Source: Verrucomicrobiota bacterium (GTDB lineage: Bacteria > Verrucomicrobiota > Verrucomicrobiia > Limisphaerales > BJHT01). From it: a DNA stretch of 37,119 nucleotides. Positions 1 to 10,545 of this stretch are shown here, in pieces. The notes beneath the pieces are model-generated. The model saw only the letters and a program-made list of their open reading frames with translations, was not told the origin of the DNA and searched no databases. How positions within the stretch are numbered: the stretch's first letter is position 1; each line of letters opens with the position of its first letter. A program made the translations under genes and the position numbers. The DNA lies in the NCBI GenBank assembly GCA_014193395.1, contig BJHT01000032.1:1-37119 (forward strand), given 5' to 3'.

Positions 1-70
1 GATCGGCAGGGGAATTTTGGGCAGGGGAATGGGGCGGCGGATTGGAGATTGGAGATTGGAGATTTCAGAG
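1..70. repeat. Degenerate G-rich intergenic repeat block
   Basis: The 11-mer GGCAGGGGAAT occurs at 5-15 and 20-30 and again at 522-532. It is followed by three exact tandem copies of ATTGGAG (41-61) and then ATTTCAGAG. The same pieces, in altered order, recur around 484-610, so this looks like a mosaic of decayed intergenic repeats rather than coding DNA. Open frames crossing the block are low-complexity and match nothing I know. Confidence 0.6.
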
Positions 71-125
71 GGGGGGGGGGATTTCGACTGGCGGATGGGG
101 ATGGAGGGGTTGCGGGGGGCTTTTT

Positions 126-155
126 CATCCGTGTTTATCGGTGTTTATTCGTGGT
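126..155. repeat. Short direct repeat GTGTTTATC/T
   Basis: Two adjacent copies of GTGTTTAT (131-138 and 141-148) lie between CATCC and CGTGGT. The opposite strand reads as ACCACGAATAAACACCGATAAACACGG-like sequence, a kind of intergenic motif I recall from several PVC genomes. A partial match, ACCACGAAT, occurs near 34490. The family assignment is from memory; the repeat itself is visible. Confidence 0.5.
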
Positions 156-221
156 GGAGGCGGTTTTTTTCGGATCCGAGAATTCGGGGTGGCAGGGCGG
201 AGGGAAATCGGGTTGTGCCCG

Positions 222-246
222 TTTTTCTGCCGCTATTTTTCTGCCG
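222..246. repeat. Dispersed TTTTTCTGCC repeat, left copy
   Basis: The sequence consists of two units, TTTTTCTGCCGC and TATTTTTCTGCCG. It matches, with two differences, the right arm of the inverted repeat at 36075-36102 (TTTTTCTGCCCC then CATTTTTCTGCCG). A repeat found at both ends of a 37-kb window, each time in non-coding DNA, indicates a dispersed family. Confidence 0.65.
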
Positions 247-291
247 TGCTGCGGATTTTTGCGGGCGGGAGATTTGCCGGCGAGGGAGGGT

Positions 292-367
292 TGGGGTGGC
301 TAACGGGACTCGAACCCGCAACGCCCAGAATCACAATCTGGTACTCTACCATTGAGCTATAGCCACC
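292..367 (-). tRNA. tRNA-His (GTG)
   Basis: Read on the minus strand this is a complete cloverleaf. The acceptor stem GGTGGCTA pairs with TAGCCACC and includes the extra G at -1 opposite C73 that is typical of tRNA-His. The anticodon stem CCAGA/TCTGG encloses the loop TTGTGAT, giving anticodon GTG. The T arm contains GGGTTCGAGTCCC, and CCA is encoded at the 3' end (294-292). It is isolated and runs opposite to the ribosomal cluster. Confidence 0.96.
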
Positions 368-806
368 ACTCGCTGACTGACTGAGCGCGGGACGCTACGG
401 GGGTTTGGAAGGAGCGTCAAGCAATCGGTCGGGTGCAAAATGAGTGCAGGAAATATGGGGTGGCGGTGGGCGCCGATCTGGGTTTTGAGATTTGAGATCT
501 GAAATCTCAGAAGGGGAGCTGGGCAGGGGAATTGGGGGTTGGGGAATGGGGAGCAGCTTGGCGATTTGGGATTTGAGATTTCAGAAGTGGAATGGGGCAG
601 GGGACTGACGACTGGGGGCGGGGGAGTTTGTTGCGGGTCGTTTTTGGGCGGGCATGGTTGGGGCGTTCCTATGGAGCATTGGCGATTTTCTTTGGTGGCG
701 TTGTTTTGGTTTTTGGTTTTTTGAGGCAGCGGAGTTTGGAGGCGGAGGTGTTGGGGCAGGGATGGGCGGCTCGGCCGGTGGTGTGCGCGGAGCGGAGATC
801 GAAACG
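368..806. repeat. Non-coding stretch with degenerate repeats
   Basis: No credible gene was found. Two blocks, about 484-540 and 556-610, resemble each other and the block at 1-70. Each combines ATTTGAGATTTCAGAAG-like sequence (the first carries an inverted version, GAGATCTGAAATCTC) with GGCAGGGGA. The rest is G-rich DNA with no motif I recognise; from about 740 it may include the decayed upstream part of the pseudogene that follows. Confidence 0.5.
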
Positions 807-1404
807 CTGCGGGGGCGGCAGGAGTGGGCTTTGAGTCTGTCGGATGGGGTTGGGAAGGGCGCGCTGGCGATTTCGGAGCTGCCGGGTTCTGCGCGGCTGC
901 GGCTGCAACTGCATGGCAGTGAGGCGGTAAAGCTGCGGCTCGCGCGCGTGGTGCCGCCGACTCGTGCTGACCGTGCTGCGGTGGTGGCGCGTTGTCGCGG
1001 GGTCGAGGCACGTGGGGTGATACAGGCCGGGGGGCGGAGGTTTATCGCAAGAATTGCGCGGACTGAGGATTGCGCTCGGCCCGGATTTGGTGGCGTTTCG
1101 CGGACGGCCCGGTGGCAGATTTTCTCGTCGCGATCTTGGACCCGAACGCGGCCGTCGAACCGCGCTCGGTGGCGTTCAATGTTGAAGTCATCGACGGGCG
1201 TTCCCAGGTCGGTGTGATCGTGGCGGAACTTGGGCAGACGGTGACATTGGCGGTGGCGGGCGTGGCTCGGAGGTGATCTCTCGCACGAGCATTCGGAGGC
1301 TGAAAGCACCGGCGGTGTCGCCAATGCCAGAGGGCTTTGCGACGGTCCTCGCACGGCAGGCGATGGCTGATTTGCGGGCATGGATTAATGAGCGAACCGA
1401 TTGA
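807..1404 (+). pseudogene. Decayed C-terminus of a PVC-type heme-binding/dehydrogenase protein
   Basis: Fragments of one protein family appear in order but in different frames. The first frame carries AISELPGSARLRLQLHG and ADRAAVVARCRGVEARG, then QAGGRRFIAR (807-1050). LGPDLVAFRGRP follows in another frame (1075-1110). ADFLVAILDPNAAVEPR and the segment to TVTLAVAG are in a third (about 1100-1260). ISRTSIRRLK and SPMPEGFATVLARQAMADLR are in yet another, ending at TGA 1402-1404. This order matches the C-terminus of the large secreted PVC proteins with HEAT-like repeats, a CxxCH cytochrome domain and a final LDPNAAVEPR...LMPEG...MADL segment (family recalled). The CxxCH site is lost: only NCA remains, next to a stop. 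Several frameshifts plus the lost heme site make this a pseudogene; the left boundary is uncertain. Confidence 0.78.
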
Positions 1405-1595
1405 AAATGCTGGGCTGACGGGTTCGTTCTCGCGGCCCGGACCAGGCTCGGAGAAAATTCAGTTGGCGTCCCGGAGACAGGGCGAAAAACCAGCATTTAC
1501 GGGGTGTTTTGGGCTCAACTCGTGGTGGAAAACATGCTGGTGAGGCGTGTTCTCGAGCAGGTCAAAAATATCCCCAAAAGATTCCGAAATGATTA
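1405..1595. other. Non-coding spacer with a 9-bp inverted repeat
   Basis: AAATGCTGG at 1405-1413 is the reverse complement of CCAGCATTT at 1490-1498, with ATGCTGG again near 1534. The arms are 76 nt apart and no U-tract follows, so this is not a standard terminator. No gene was recognised before the promoter region. ATTCCGAAAT at 1581-1590 is shared with the region upstream of rpsL. Confidence 0.4.
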
Positions 1596-1623
1596 TTGAC
1601 ATCATGCCGCCGACTCCTAAAGT
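1596..1623 (+). promoter_or_regulatory. Probable sigma-70 promoter of thrT-tuf
   Basis: A perfect -35 box TTGACA (1596-1601) is followed after 16 nt by TAAAGT (1618-1623), which matches TATAAT at four of six positions. The upstream DNA is A/T-rich and contains ATTCCGAAAT (1581-1590). Transcription would start near 1630, about 120 nt before tRNA-Thr. This is the best promoter-like match upstream of the cluster. It was called by eye and has no experimental support. Confidence 0.55.
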
Positions 1624-1752
1624 CGCGCCGAGTAAATCGGGCTAGTGATCCGCAAAAATTGAGACAACCGTCGGCCTGTCGCTTCCAGAAAGAAGGAAAG
1701 GGCGATGGTTTGTTGTCGTTAATGCGGAAACTGGGTTGAAGCCGTAGCGCGG

Positions 1753-1828
1753 GCCCATGTAGCTCAGTTGGCAGAGCACGTCCTTGGTAAGGACGAGGTC
1801 ATCGGTTCAAACCCGATCATGGGCTCCA
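1753..1828 (+). tRNA. thrT: tRNA-Thr (GGT)
   Basis: The acceptor stem GCCCATG pairs with CATGGGC. The D arm is GCTC/GAGC. The anticodon stem CGTCC/GGACG encloses TTGGTAA, giving anticodon GGT. The T arm contains GGTTCAAACCC, and CCA is encoded at 1826-1828. It lies 47 nt upstream of tuf and is presumably cotranscribed with it, as thrT is with tufB in Escherichia coli. Confidence 0.97.
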
Positions 1829-1875
1829 AGCTGGCGACCTTTGTAAACGAAAGAAAAACAAAATCAGTTAACGTC

Positions 1876-3066
1876 ATGGCAAAAGAAGCTTTTCAGAGAA
1901 CGAAGCCGCACGTCAACGTCGGCACCATCGGTCACGTTGACCACGGCAAGTCCACCCTCACCGCCGCTATTGTCGCGGTCCAGTCGCGTAAGAACCTCGC
2001 CAAGTCGATTTCTTACGCCGACATCACCAAGGGTGGAACCGTGCGCGACGACAGCAAGACGGTCACGATCGCCGCTTCGCACGTCGAGTATGAGAGCAAC
2101 GCCCGCCACTACGCGCACGTTGACTGCCCGGGCCACGCTGACTATGTGAAAAACATGATCACCGGTGCCGCGCAAATGGATGGTGCCATCTTGGTGGTCA
2201 GTGCGGCGGACGGCCCCATGCCCCAGACGCGTGAACACATTTTGCTTGCCCGCCAGGTTGGCGTGCCGTCGATCGTGGTGTTCCTGAACAAGGTCGATTT
2301 GGTGGACGACGCCGAGTTGCTTGATTTGGTGGACATGGAAATTCGCGACTTGCTCAACAAGTATTCGTTCCCTGGCGACAAGACTCCGATCATTCGCGGC
2401 AGTGCGACTGCGGCGACGGCGGGAACGCCGGAAGGGGAAAAGGCGATCGCTGACCTGCTTCAGGCGGTGGATGATTTCATTCCGTTGCCTCCCCGCGAAA
2501 TCGACAAGCCGTTTCTGATGTGCATTGAAGACGTGTTCAACGTTGAAGGTCGCGGGACAGTTGTCACCGGCCGGGTCGAGCGTGGTATCCTCAAGAAAAT
2601 GGAGGAAATCGAAATCATCGGGATCAAAGAAACCCGCAAAACGACTGCGACCGATATCGAAATGTTCCGTAAACTGCTCGATCAGGCGAATGCGGGCGAT
2701 AACGTCGGCGTGCTGCTGCGCGGGACCAAGAAGGAAGAAGTGGAGCGCGGCATGGTGCTCGCAAAGCCTGGCACGATGAAGCCCTACACTAAGTTCAAGG
2801 CCGAAGTGTATGTGCTCTCGAAGGAAGAAGGTGGTCGGCATACGCCTTTCTTCAACAAATACCGTCCGCAATTCTATTTCCGGACCTCGGACGTGACAGG
2901 TAATGTCTCTCTTCCGGCAGGGGTCGAGATGGTGATGCCGGGCGACAATGTCTCGGTGGACATTGAGTTGATTGTTCCGGTGGCCATGGAAAAGGGCCAA
3001 CGATTTGCGATCCGCGAGGGCGGGCGCACCATCGGTGCCGGACGTGTCAGCGACATCGTCTCATAA
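1876..3066 (+). CDS. tuf: Elongation factor Tu
   Basis: This 396-residue GTPase delivers aminoacyl-tRNA to the ribosomal A site. Visible GTPase motifs are GHVDHGKS (19-26), DCPGH (83-87, His87 catalytic) and NKVD (138-141); the beta-barrel domains 2 and 3 follow at normal length. ATG 1876 is chosen because [20 protein letters not shown] aligns with the family start; the frame stays open back into tRNA-Thr, but that is not coding. Switch I is unusual: in place of RGITIN it reads KTVTIA (61-66), with the Mg-coordinating Thr kept (T64), and it is preceded by [12 protein letters not shown] recall this form from Planctomycetes and Verrucomicrobia. No Shine-Dalgarno sequence is seen. The gene follows tRNA-Thr instead of fusA. 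Confidence 0.98.
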   Translation: MAKEAFQRTKPHVNVGTIGHVDHGKSTLTAAIVAVQSRKNLAKSISYADITKGGTVRDDSKTVTIAASHVEYESNARHYAHVDCPGHADYVKNMITGAAQMDGAILVVSAADGPMPQTREHILLARQVGVPSIVVFLNKVDLVDDAELLDLVDMEIRDLLNKYSFPGDKTPIIRGSATAATAGTPEGEKAIADLLQAVDDFIPLPPREIDKPFLMCIEDVFNVEGRGTVVTGRVERGILKKMEEIEIIGIKETRKTTATDIEMFRKLLDQANAGDNVGVLLRGTKKEEVERGMVLAKPGTMKPYTKFKAEVYVLSKEEGGRHTPFFNKYRPQFYFRTSDVTGNVSLPAGVEMVMPGDNVSVDIELIVPVAMEKGQRFAIREGGRTIGAGRVSDIVS

Positions 3067-3091
3067 ACCAAACAACATTCTCCGAAAGTCT

Positions 3092-3126
3092 GGAGCGCGG
3101 GAGATGGTCTTCCGCCTCCGCTTTTT
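3092..3126 (+). terminator. Possible weak terminator after tuf
   Basis: GGAG-c-GCGG (3092-3100) can pair with CCGC-CTCC (3112-3119), leaving one bulged C and an 11-nt loop. TTTTT follows at 3122-3126 after GC. The bulge and the gap before the T-run make it weak, so partial read-through into the tRNA-secE-nusG unit is plausible. Confidence 0.35.
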
Positions 3127-3158
3127 CGTCTCAAAATTTCGGCTTGGTCACTAAATAT

Positions 3159-3234
3159 AGGGCAGTAGCTCAATTGGTAGAGTAGCGGTCTCCAAAACCG
3201 TCGGTTGGGGGTTCGAGTCCCTCCTGCCCTGCCA
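3159..3234 (+). tRNA. tRNA-Trp (CCA)
   Basis: The acceptor stem AGGGCAG pairs with CTGCCCT. The anticodon stem GCGGT/ACCGT encloses CTCCAAA, giving anticodon CCA. The T arm contains GGGTTCGAGTCCC, G73 is the discriminator and CCA is encoded at 3232-3234. A tRNA-Trp just upstream of secE-nusG is a common bacterial arrangement. Confidence 0.97.
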
Positions 3235-3243
3235 GCCATCGAC

Positions 3244-3333
3244 GGAGGGGTGGCAGAGCGGCCTATCGCGACGGTCTTGAAAACCGTTATGGGTTAAAAC
3301 CCATCGGGGGTTCGAATCCCTCCCCCTCCGCCA
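3244..3333 (+). tRNA. tRNA-Ser (TGA)
   Basis: This is a class II tRNA. The acceptor stem is GGAGGGG/CCCCTCC. The anticodon stem ACGGT/ACCGT encloses CTTGAAA, giving anticodon TGA. The long variable arm is ATGGGTT-AA-AACCCAT, the T arm contains GGGTTCGAATCCC, and CCA is encoded at 3331-3333. It starts 9 nt after tRNA-Trp and ends 9 nt before the secE start codon. Confidence 0.96.
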
Positions 3334-3342
3334 CTTACGATC

Positions 3343-3597
3343 ATGGAATACGGATACATATTGTTTTACGCGGTGCTGGCCGGCGTGTTCGCCTTCCTTT
3401 GGCGGAAGGGGCATTTGAAGCGGCTGTCCGACTATGTGGCGGAGACGCGCGAAGAGTTGAAGAAATGCACTTGGCCAAGCAAAGAAGAGCTTAAAGGCTC
3501 CACTGTCGTAGTAATGGTTTCCATCGGCTTGATCGGTGTTTTTACCGTGCTGGTCGATTTGGTGGTGGCACTTTTTGTGCGCTGGATCACTTCATAA
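3343..3597 (+). CDS. secE: Preprotein translocase subunit SecE
   Basis: This 84-residue membrane protein is the clamp subunit of the SecYEG channel. The conserved amphipathic segment YVAETREELKKCTWPSKEEL (about 31-50) precedes a C-terminal membrane helix (about 55-79). An extra N-terminal hydrophobic segment (about 3-19) is present, so it is longer than the minimal single-helix SecE of Gram-positives. The position directly before nusG supports the call. The start codon is 9 nt after the CCA of tRNA-Ser, so the message processed at that tRNA would have almost no leader, and no Shine-Dalgarno sequence is possible except inside the tRNA. Confidence 0.93.
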   Translation: MEYGYILFYAVLAGVFAFLWRKGHLKRLSDYVAETREELKKCTWPSKEELKGSTVVVMVSIGLIGVFTVLVDLVVALFVRWITS

Positions 3598-3621
3598 TAA
3601 ACCCGCCAACCAACAATTCTC

Positions 3622-4170
3622 ATGCGAAGTCAATGGTTCGTCATCCATACGCTGGCCGGTCAGGAATTGAAGGTCAGGGATAGCATCGAGAAGCGCATCA
3701 AGAGCGAAGAGATGGGTGACTACATCAGGGAAGTCTTGGTCCCGATGGAGAAAGTGGTCGAGGTTCGCAGTGGCAAGAAGACCGTAACCACCCGCAAGCT
3801 CTATCCGGGGTATGTGTTCGTGGACATGGTGCTCTTTGATGACGGCAATCGGTTGGTCGAAAAGCCGTGGTACTTCATCCGAGACACGCAGGGCATCATT
3901 GGCTTCGTGGGGGGCGAACGCCCATCACCAACCTCCGACGACGAGATGGCGCATATCAAGGCCCAGATGTCGGATTCGGAAGACCGTGAGAAGCCCAAGG
4001 TGAGTTTTGAAGTGGGCGAGACGGTGAAAATTAACGACGGTCCGTTCCTCAATTTCAGCGGGATCATTGAAGAGATTGATCCGGATCGCGGCAAACTGAA
4101 GGTAACGGTCAATATTTTTGGTCGGAACACACCCGTGGAACTGGAATACTGGCAGGTCGAGAAAGGCTGA
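3622..4170 (+). CDS. nusG: Transcription elongation/antitermination factor NusG
   Basis: The 182-residue protein has the usual two-domain layout. The N-terminal NGN domain, which binds RNA polymerase, opens with [12 protein letters not shown] (about 4-15) and contains [11 protein letters not shown]. The C-terminal KOW domain contains [17 protein letters not shown], which in the family contacts Rho or ribosomal protein S10. Length is canonical. It follows secE by 24 nt and precedes rplK by 5 nt, the classic secE-nusG-rplKA order. Confidence 0.98.
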   Translation: MRSQWFVIHTLAGQELKVRDSIEKRIKSEEMGDYIREVLVPMEKVVEVRSGKKTVTTRKLYPGYVFVDMVLFDDGNRLVEKPWYFIRDTQGIIGFVGGERPSPTSDDEMAHIKAQMSDSEDREKPKVSFEVGETVKINDGPFLNFSGIIEEIDPDRGKLKVTVNIFGRNTPVELEYWQVEKG

Positions 4171-4175
4171 TTTTT

Positions 4176-4601
4176 ATGGCAAAGAAGGTTACTGGACAGA
4201 TCAAACTACAAATCCCGGCCGGGCAGGCCAATCCCGCCCCCCCGGTCGGTCCCGCGCTGGGGCAGCACGGCGTCAACATCATGGCGTTCTGCAAGGAATT
4301 CAACGCCGCCACCAAAGAGCAGGCCGGCTTGATCATTCCCGTCATCATCACGGTGTTCCAGGACAAGTCCTTTACTTTCATCACCAAGTCACCACCTGCC
4401 TCTGTTCTGCTCAAAAAGGCTGCAGGCATAGCTTCGGGTTCCAAGACCCCCAACAAAGACAAGGTGGGCAAAGTCACCCGGAAACAGATCATGGACATCG
4501 TCAAGCTCAAGGCCAAGGACTTGAACACCACCGGTGATGAAGCCGCGTTTCGTGTGATTTCCGGAACCGCGCGGAGCATGGGAATCGAAGTCAAAGAATA
4601 A
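4176..4601 (+). CDS. rplK: Ribosomal protein uL11
   Basis: The 141-residue protein matches the family length exactly. It binds the GTPase-associated region of 23S rRNA and contacts elongation factors and RelA. The proline-rich N-terminal hinge [19 protein letters not shown], the FCKEFNAAT segment and the C-terminal rRNA-binding domain ([18 protein letters not shown], then ARSMGIEV) are all visible. The start codon follows a short T-run and the nusG stop by 5 nt. Confidence 0.98.
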   Translation: MAKKVTGQIKLQIPAGQANPAPPVGPALGQHGVNIMAFCKEFNAATKEQAGLIIPVIITVFQDKSFTFITKSPPASVLLKKAAGIASGSKTPNKDKVGKVTRKQIMDIVKLKAKDLNTTGDEAAFRVISGTARSMGIEVKE

Positions 4602-4646
4602 ACCTCACCCGCGGGAGAGCTTCGGCTCGCATGAACCGCAACAAAT

Positions 4647-5345
4647 ATGCCCAGTAAACGTTACAAAAAAGCACTGCAACTTGTGGATCTCCGCAAGGTT
4701 TATCCACTCAAAGCCGCAGTGGAAGTCCTGCTCAAATTCCCGCGCGCAAAATTCGACGAGTCCGTCGATTTGGCCTTCCGATTGGGCGTGGATCCGAAGC
4801 AATCTGACCAGATGGTGCGCGGCACCGTCCCATTGCCTCACGGCAGCGGAAAACAGGTCCGGGTCTTGGTGTTTGCCAAGCCGGGTGCCAGTGCCGACGC
4901 CGCCAAGGCCGCCGGCGCAGAGCACGTTGGCTTCGAGGATTTGATCAAGAAGTGCAATGAAGGCTGGGCTGATTTTGATATCGCGGTCGCGACGCCGGAA
5001 GCGATGATCGAGGTGCGCAAACTCGGCAAGGTGCTCGGACCCCGGGGGCTGATGCCGAATCCGAAAACTGGCACCGTGACCGAAGATACCGCCCGCGCGG
5101 TGCGCGAAGTTAAAGCCGGTCGTGTCGAGTATAAGGTGGACAAGACTGGCAACGTCCACGTCGCTGTCGGCAAACTTTCCTTCAAGCCGGAGCAGATCGA
5201 GGAAAACGTCCGTATTGTCATCGAGTCGGTCGGCAAGGCCCGGCCTTCCAGCGTCAAGGGCATCTATCTGCAGAGTTGCACCCTTTCCGGCACCATGAGC
5301 CCGCCCGTGCGGGTGGACGTGCGCGATGCCAACGCGGCTGGCTAA
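4647..5345 (+). CDS. rplA: Ribosomal protein uL1
   Basis: The 232-residue protein forms the L1 stalk that handles deacylated tRNA at the E site; in other bacteria it also represses its own operon. The signature KLGKVLGPRGLMPNPKTGTV lies at about 125-144, and the N-terminal segment FDESVDLAFRLGVDPKQSDQ is typical. The 45-nt gap after rplK contains CGGGAGAGCTTCGGCTCGCATG, where an L1-binding leader structure could sit, but I could not recognise the canonical L1 mRNA site. Confidence 0.98.
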   Translation: MPSKRYKKALQLVDLRKVYPLKAAVEVLLKFPRAKFDESVDLAFRLGVDPKQSDQMVRGTVPLPHGSGKQVRVLVFAKPGASADAAKAAGAEHVGFEDLIKKCNEGWADFDIAVATPEAMIEVRKLGKVLGPRGLMPNPKTGTVTEDTARAVREVKAGRVEYKVDKTGNVHVAVGKLSFKPEQIEENVRIVIESVGKARPSSVKGIYLQSCTLSGTMSPPVRVDVRDANAAG

Positions 5346-5366
5346 CCAACCCCAAAGGAGATTTCC

Positions 5367-5879
5367 ATGCGCCCCGAAAAGAAATTAATCGCTAGCGAAT
5401 ATTTGGCCCGCCTTAACGCGGCGCCGTTCTTCATTGTCGTCGAATACACCGGCCTCACGGTCGGGCAGTTCACTGAACTGCGCAAACGCCTGACCAAGGT
5501 CGGCGCTGAGATTCACGTCGTTAAAAACTCAATCTTCCGCATCGCCGTGAAGGAAGCCGGCATCGCCGACATTACTTCCTCGCTCGCCGGTCAGATGGCA
5601 GTAGTCAGCGGTCTCAAGGATGTGACCACTGCCGCGAAGGTCATGAAGACCTATCAGGCGGAGTTCGAGCGTCCCAAAATCCGCTTCGGCTACCTGAACA
5701 ACGGGCGGCTGGAACCCAAGGACATTCTCGCCTTGGCGGATCTTCCGTCGATTGATGTCTTGCGGGGCAAGCTCTTGGGGCTGCTCAAGACTCCGCTGAC
5801 GACGCTGGTACAATTGCTCAACACGCCTGGCACCCAACTGGCGCGGGTGCTTCAGGCGAAAGTGGAAAAGGGGGCTTGA
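5367..5879 (+). CDS. rplJ: Ribosomal protein uL10
   Basis: This 170-residue protein anchors the L7/L12 dimers to the ribosomal stalk. The N-terminal domain shows FFIVVEYTGLTVGQFTELRK and LRKRLTKVGAEIHVVKNS, and the C-terminal helix that binds L12 is present (LLKTPLTTLVQLLNTPGTQL). It is one of the few genes here with a clear Shine-Dalgarno sequence: AAAGGAG 6 nt before the ATG. It follows rplA by 21 nt. Confidence 0.97.
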   Translation: MRPEKKLIASEYLARLNAAPFFIVVEYTGLTVGQFTELRKRLTKVGAEIHVVKNSIFRIAVKEAGIADITSSLAGQMAVVSGLKDVTTAAKVMKTYQAEFERPKIRFGYLNNGRLEPKDILALADLPSIDVLRGKLLGLLKTPLTTLVQLLNTPGTQLARVLQAKVEKGA

Positions 5880-5900
5880 CGCCTCTGCTAAACTCTCGAT

Positions 5901-5979
5901 TCCCAGCATCAGGCTTGCTGGGAGTTAGAACACAACCAACAACAAACAACTAGTAAATCGTCGGCCCACGGGCCGTGGG
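5901..5979 (+). promoter_or_regulatory. Two hairpins in the rplJ-rplL spacer
   Basis: TCCCAGCA (5901-5908) pairs with TGCTGGGA (5916-5923) around a 7-nt loop. CCCACG (5965-5970) pairs with CGTGGG (5974-5979) around GGC. The second is followed by TTTAATT, too poor for a strong terminator. The 146-nt spacer is unusually long for this stretch, and the stems may affect the mRNA ratio of rplJ to rplL. The function is inferred. Confidence 0.4.
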
Positions 5980-6025
5980 TTTAATTCGTCTGTGGCCTCG
6001 GACAGCGACGAAACTGAAAGATAAC

Positions 6026-6418
6026 ATGGCTGAACTGGCAAATCTGGTAGAACAACTAAGCAAACTCACCGTTTTGGAGGTTGCTGATCTCGTCAAACAA
6101 CTCGAAGCGAAGTGGGGTGTCACTGCCGCCGCGCCCGTGGCTGCTGCCGCCGCGCCTGCCGCCGGTGGTGGTGGTGCCGCTGCTCCTGCCGCGGAAGCGC
6201 AGACCACCTTCGATGTCATTCTCGTCAGCGCCCCCGCCGACAAGAAAATTGCCGTCATCAAGGCGGTGCGCGAAGTCAAAGCCGGGCTGGGCTTGGCGGA
6301 AGCCAAGAAGCTCGTCGAAGAAGCTCCGAAGCCGATTCTTGAAGGCGCTCCGAAGGCGGATGCCGATGCCGCCAAGAAGAAGCTCGAAGAAGCTGGCGCC
6401 AAGGTTGACGTCAAGTAA
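6026..6418 (+). CDS. rplL: Ribosomal protein bL12 (L7/L12)
   Basis: The 130-residue stalk protein recruits translational GTPases. It has an N-terminal dimerisation helix ([20 protein letters not shown]), an Ala/Gly/Pro hinge (about 38-60) and a C-terminal globular domain with [20 protein letters not shown] and [14 protein letters not shown] 6026 fits the family start; the frame also runs upstream through the spacer, but that extension matches nothing. The gene lies between rplJ and the rpoB leader. Confidence 0.97.
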   Translation: MAELANLVEQLSKLTVLEVADLVKQLEAKWGVTAAAPVAAAAAPAAGGGGAAAPAAEAQTTFDVILVSAPADKKIAVIKAVREVKAGLGLAEAKKLVEEAPKPILEGAPKADADAAKKKLEEAGAKVDVK

Positions 6419-6432
6419 TTCAACTCACTCCG

Positions 6433-6460
6433 GGGCGGCGGCCGCTGGCCGCCGCCCTTT
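6433..6460 (+). terminator. Attenuator-type hairpin between rplL and rpoB
   Basis: A perfect 11-bp all-GC stem pairs GGGCGGCGGCC (6433-6443) with GGCCGCCGCCC (6447-6457) around GCT, followed by only three T residues. It sits 14 nt after the rplL stop. E. coli has a partial terminator at the same place, which lowers rpoBC transcription relative to the ribosomal protein genes; the short T-run here likewise suggests partial termination. Confidence 0.7.
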
Positions 6461-6545
6461 ACGCTCCGCTCCAATCGCTGCGTTGATTTCATCTGGTTTC
6501 GGGCTGCATCAGCCTGAGTTTTATTTCGTAATGATGGGCGAGTTT

Positions 6546-6612
6546 CCCGGAACACCGGGGGCTTGCTCTGTCTGCTTTGTGGATTCCAAATCGGCCGGCG
6601 TGGACGCCGGCC
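6546..6612 (+). promoter_or_regulatory. Structured rpoB leader hairpins
   Basis: CCCGG-AACA-CCGGG (6546-6559) and the stronger GGCCGGCG-TGGA-CGCCGGCC (6593-6612) lie in the 215-nt leader of rpoB. The second ends 21 nt before the start codon, close to the possible ribosome site AAAGG, so it could influence rpoB translation or processing. The stems are directly visible; the role is inferred. Confidence 0.45.
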
Positions 6613-6633
6613 AAGCCTGAAAGGTAAAAGCCC

Positions 6634-10506
<3,873 letters not shown>

Positions 10507-10545
10507 GCCCAGCCATTTGAACCAGTCTCTAAACGTAACAGCACT

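Noticed and set aside
41..68. Possible CRISPR-like array
   Set aside because: Three 7-nt tandem units without spacers are a simple tandem repeat; no cas genes are in the window.
346..1011. 221-codon open frame on the minus strand
   Set aside because: It overlaps tRNA-His and the pseudogene; the Pro/His-rich product reflects the G-rich repeats.
1768..1875. Upstream extension of tuf into tRNA-Thr
   Set aside because: The first 36 codons overlap the tRNA and match nothing; [16 protein letters not shown] is the family start.
1864..3000. 378-codon open frame on the minus strand over tuf
   Set aside because: It is the antisense of a highly conserved gene; its product has skewed composition (many His, Arg and Asp) and no family resemblance.
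3135..3160. Promoter immediately upstream of tRNA-Trp
   Set aside because: TAAATA at 3152-3157 is too close to the tRNA 5' end to be its -10 box, and no -35 box is found.
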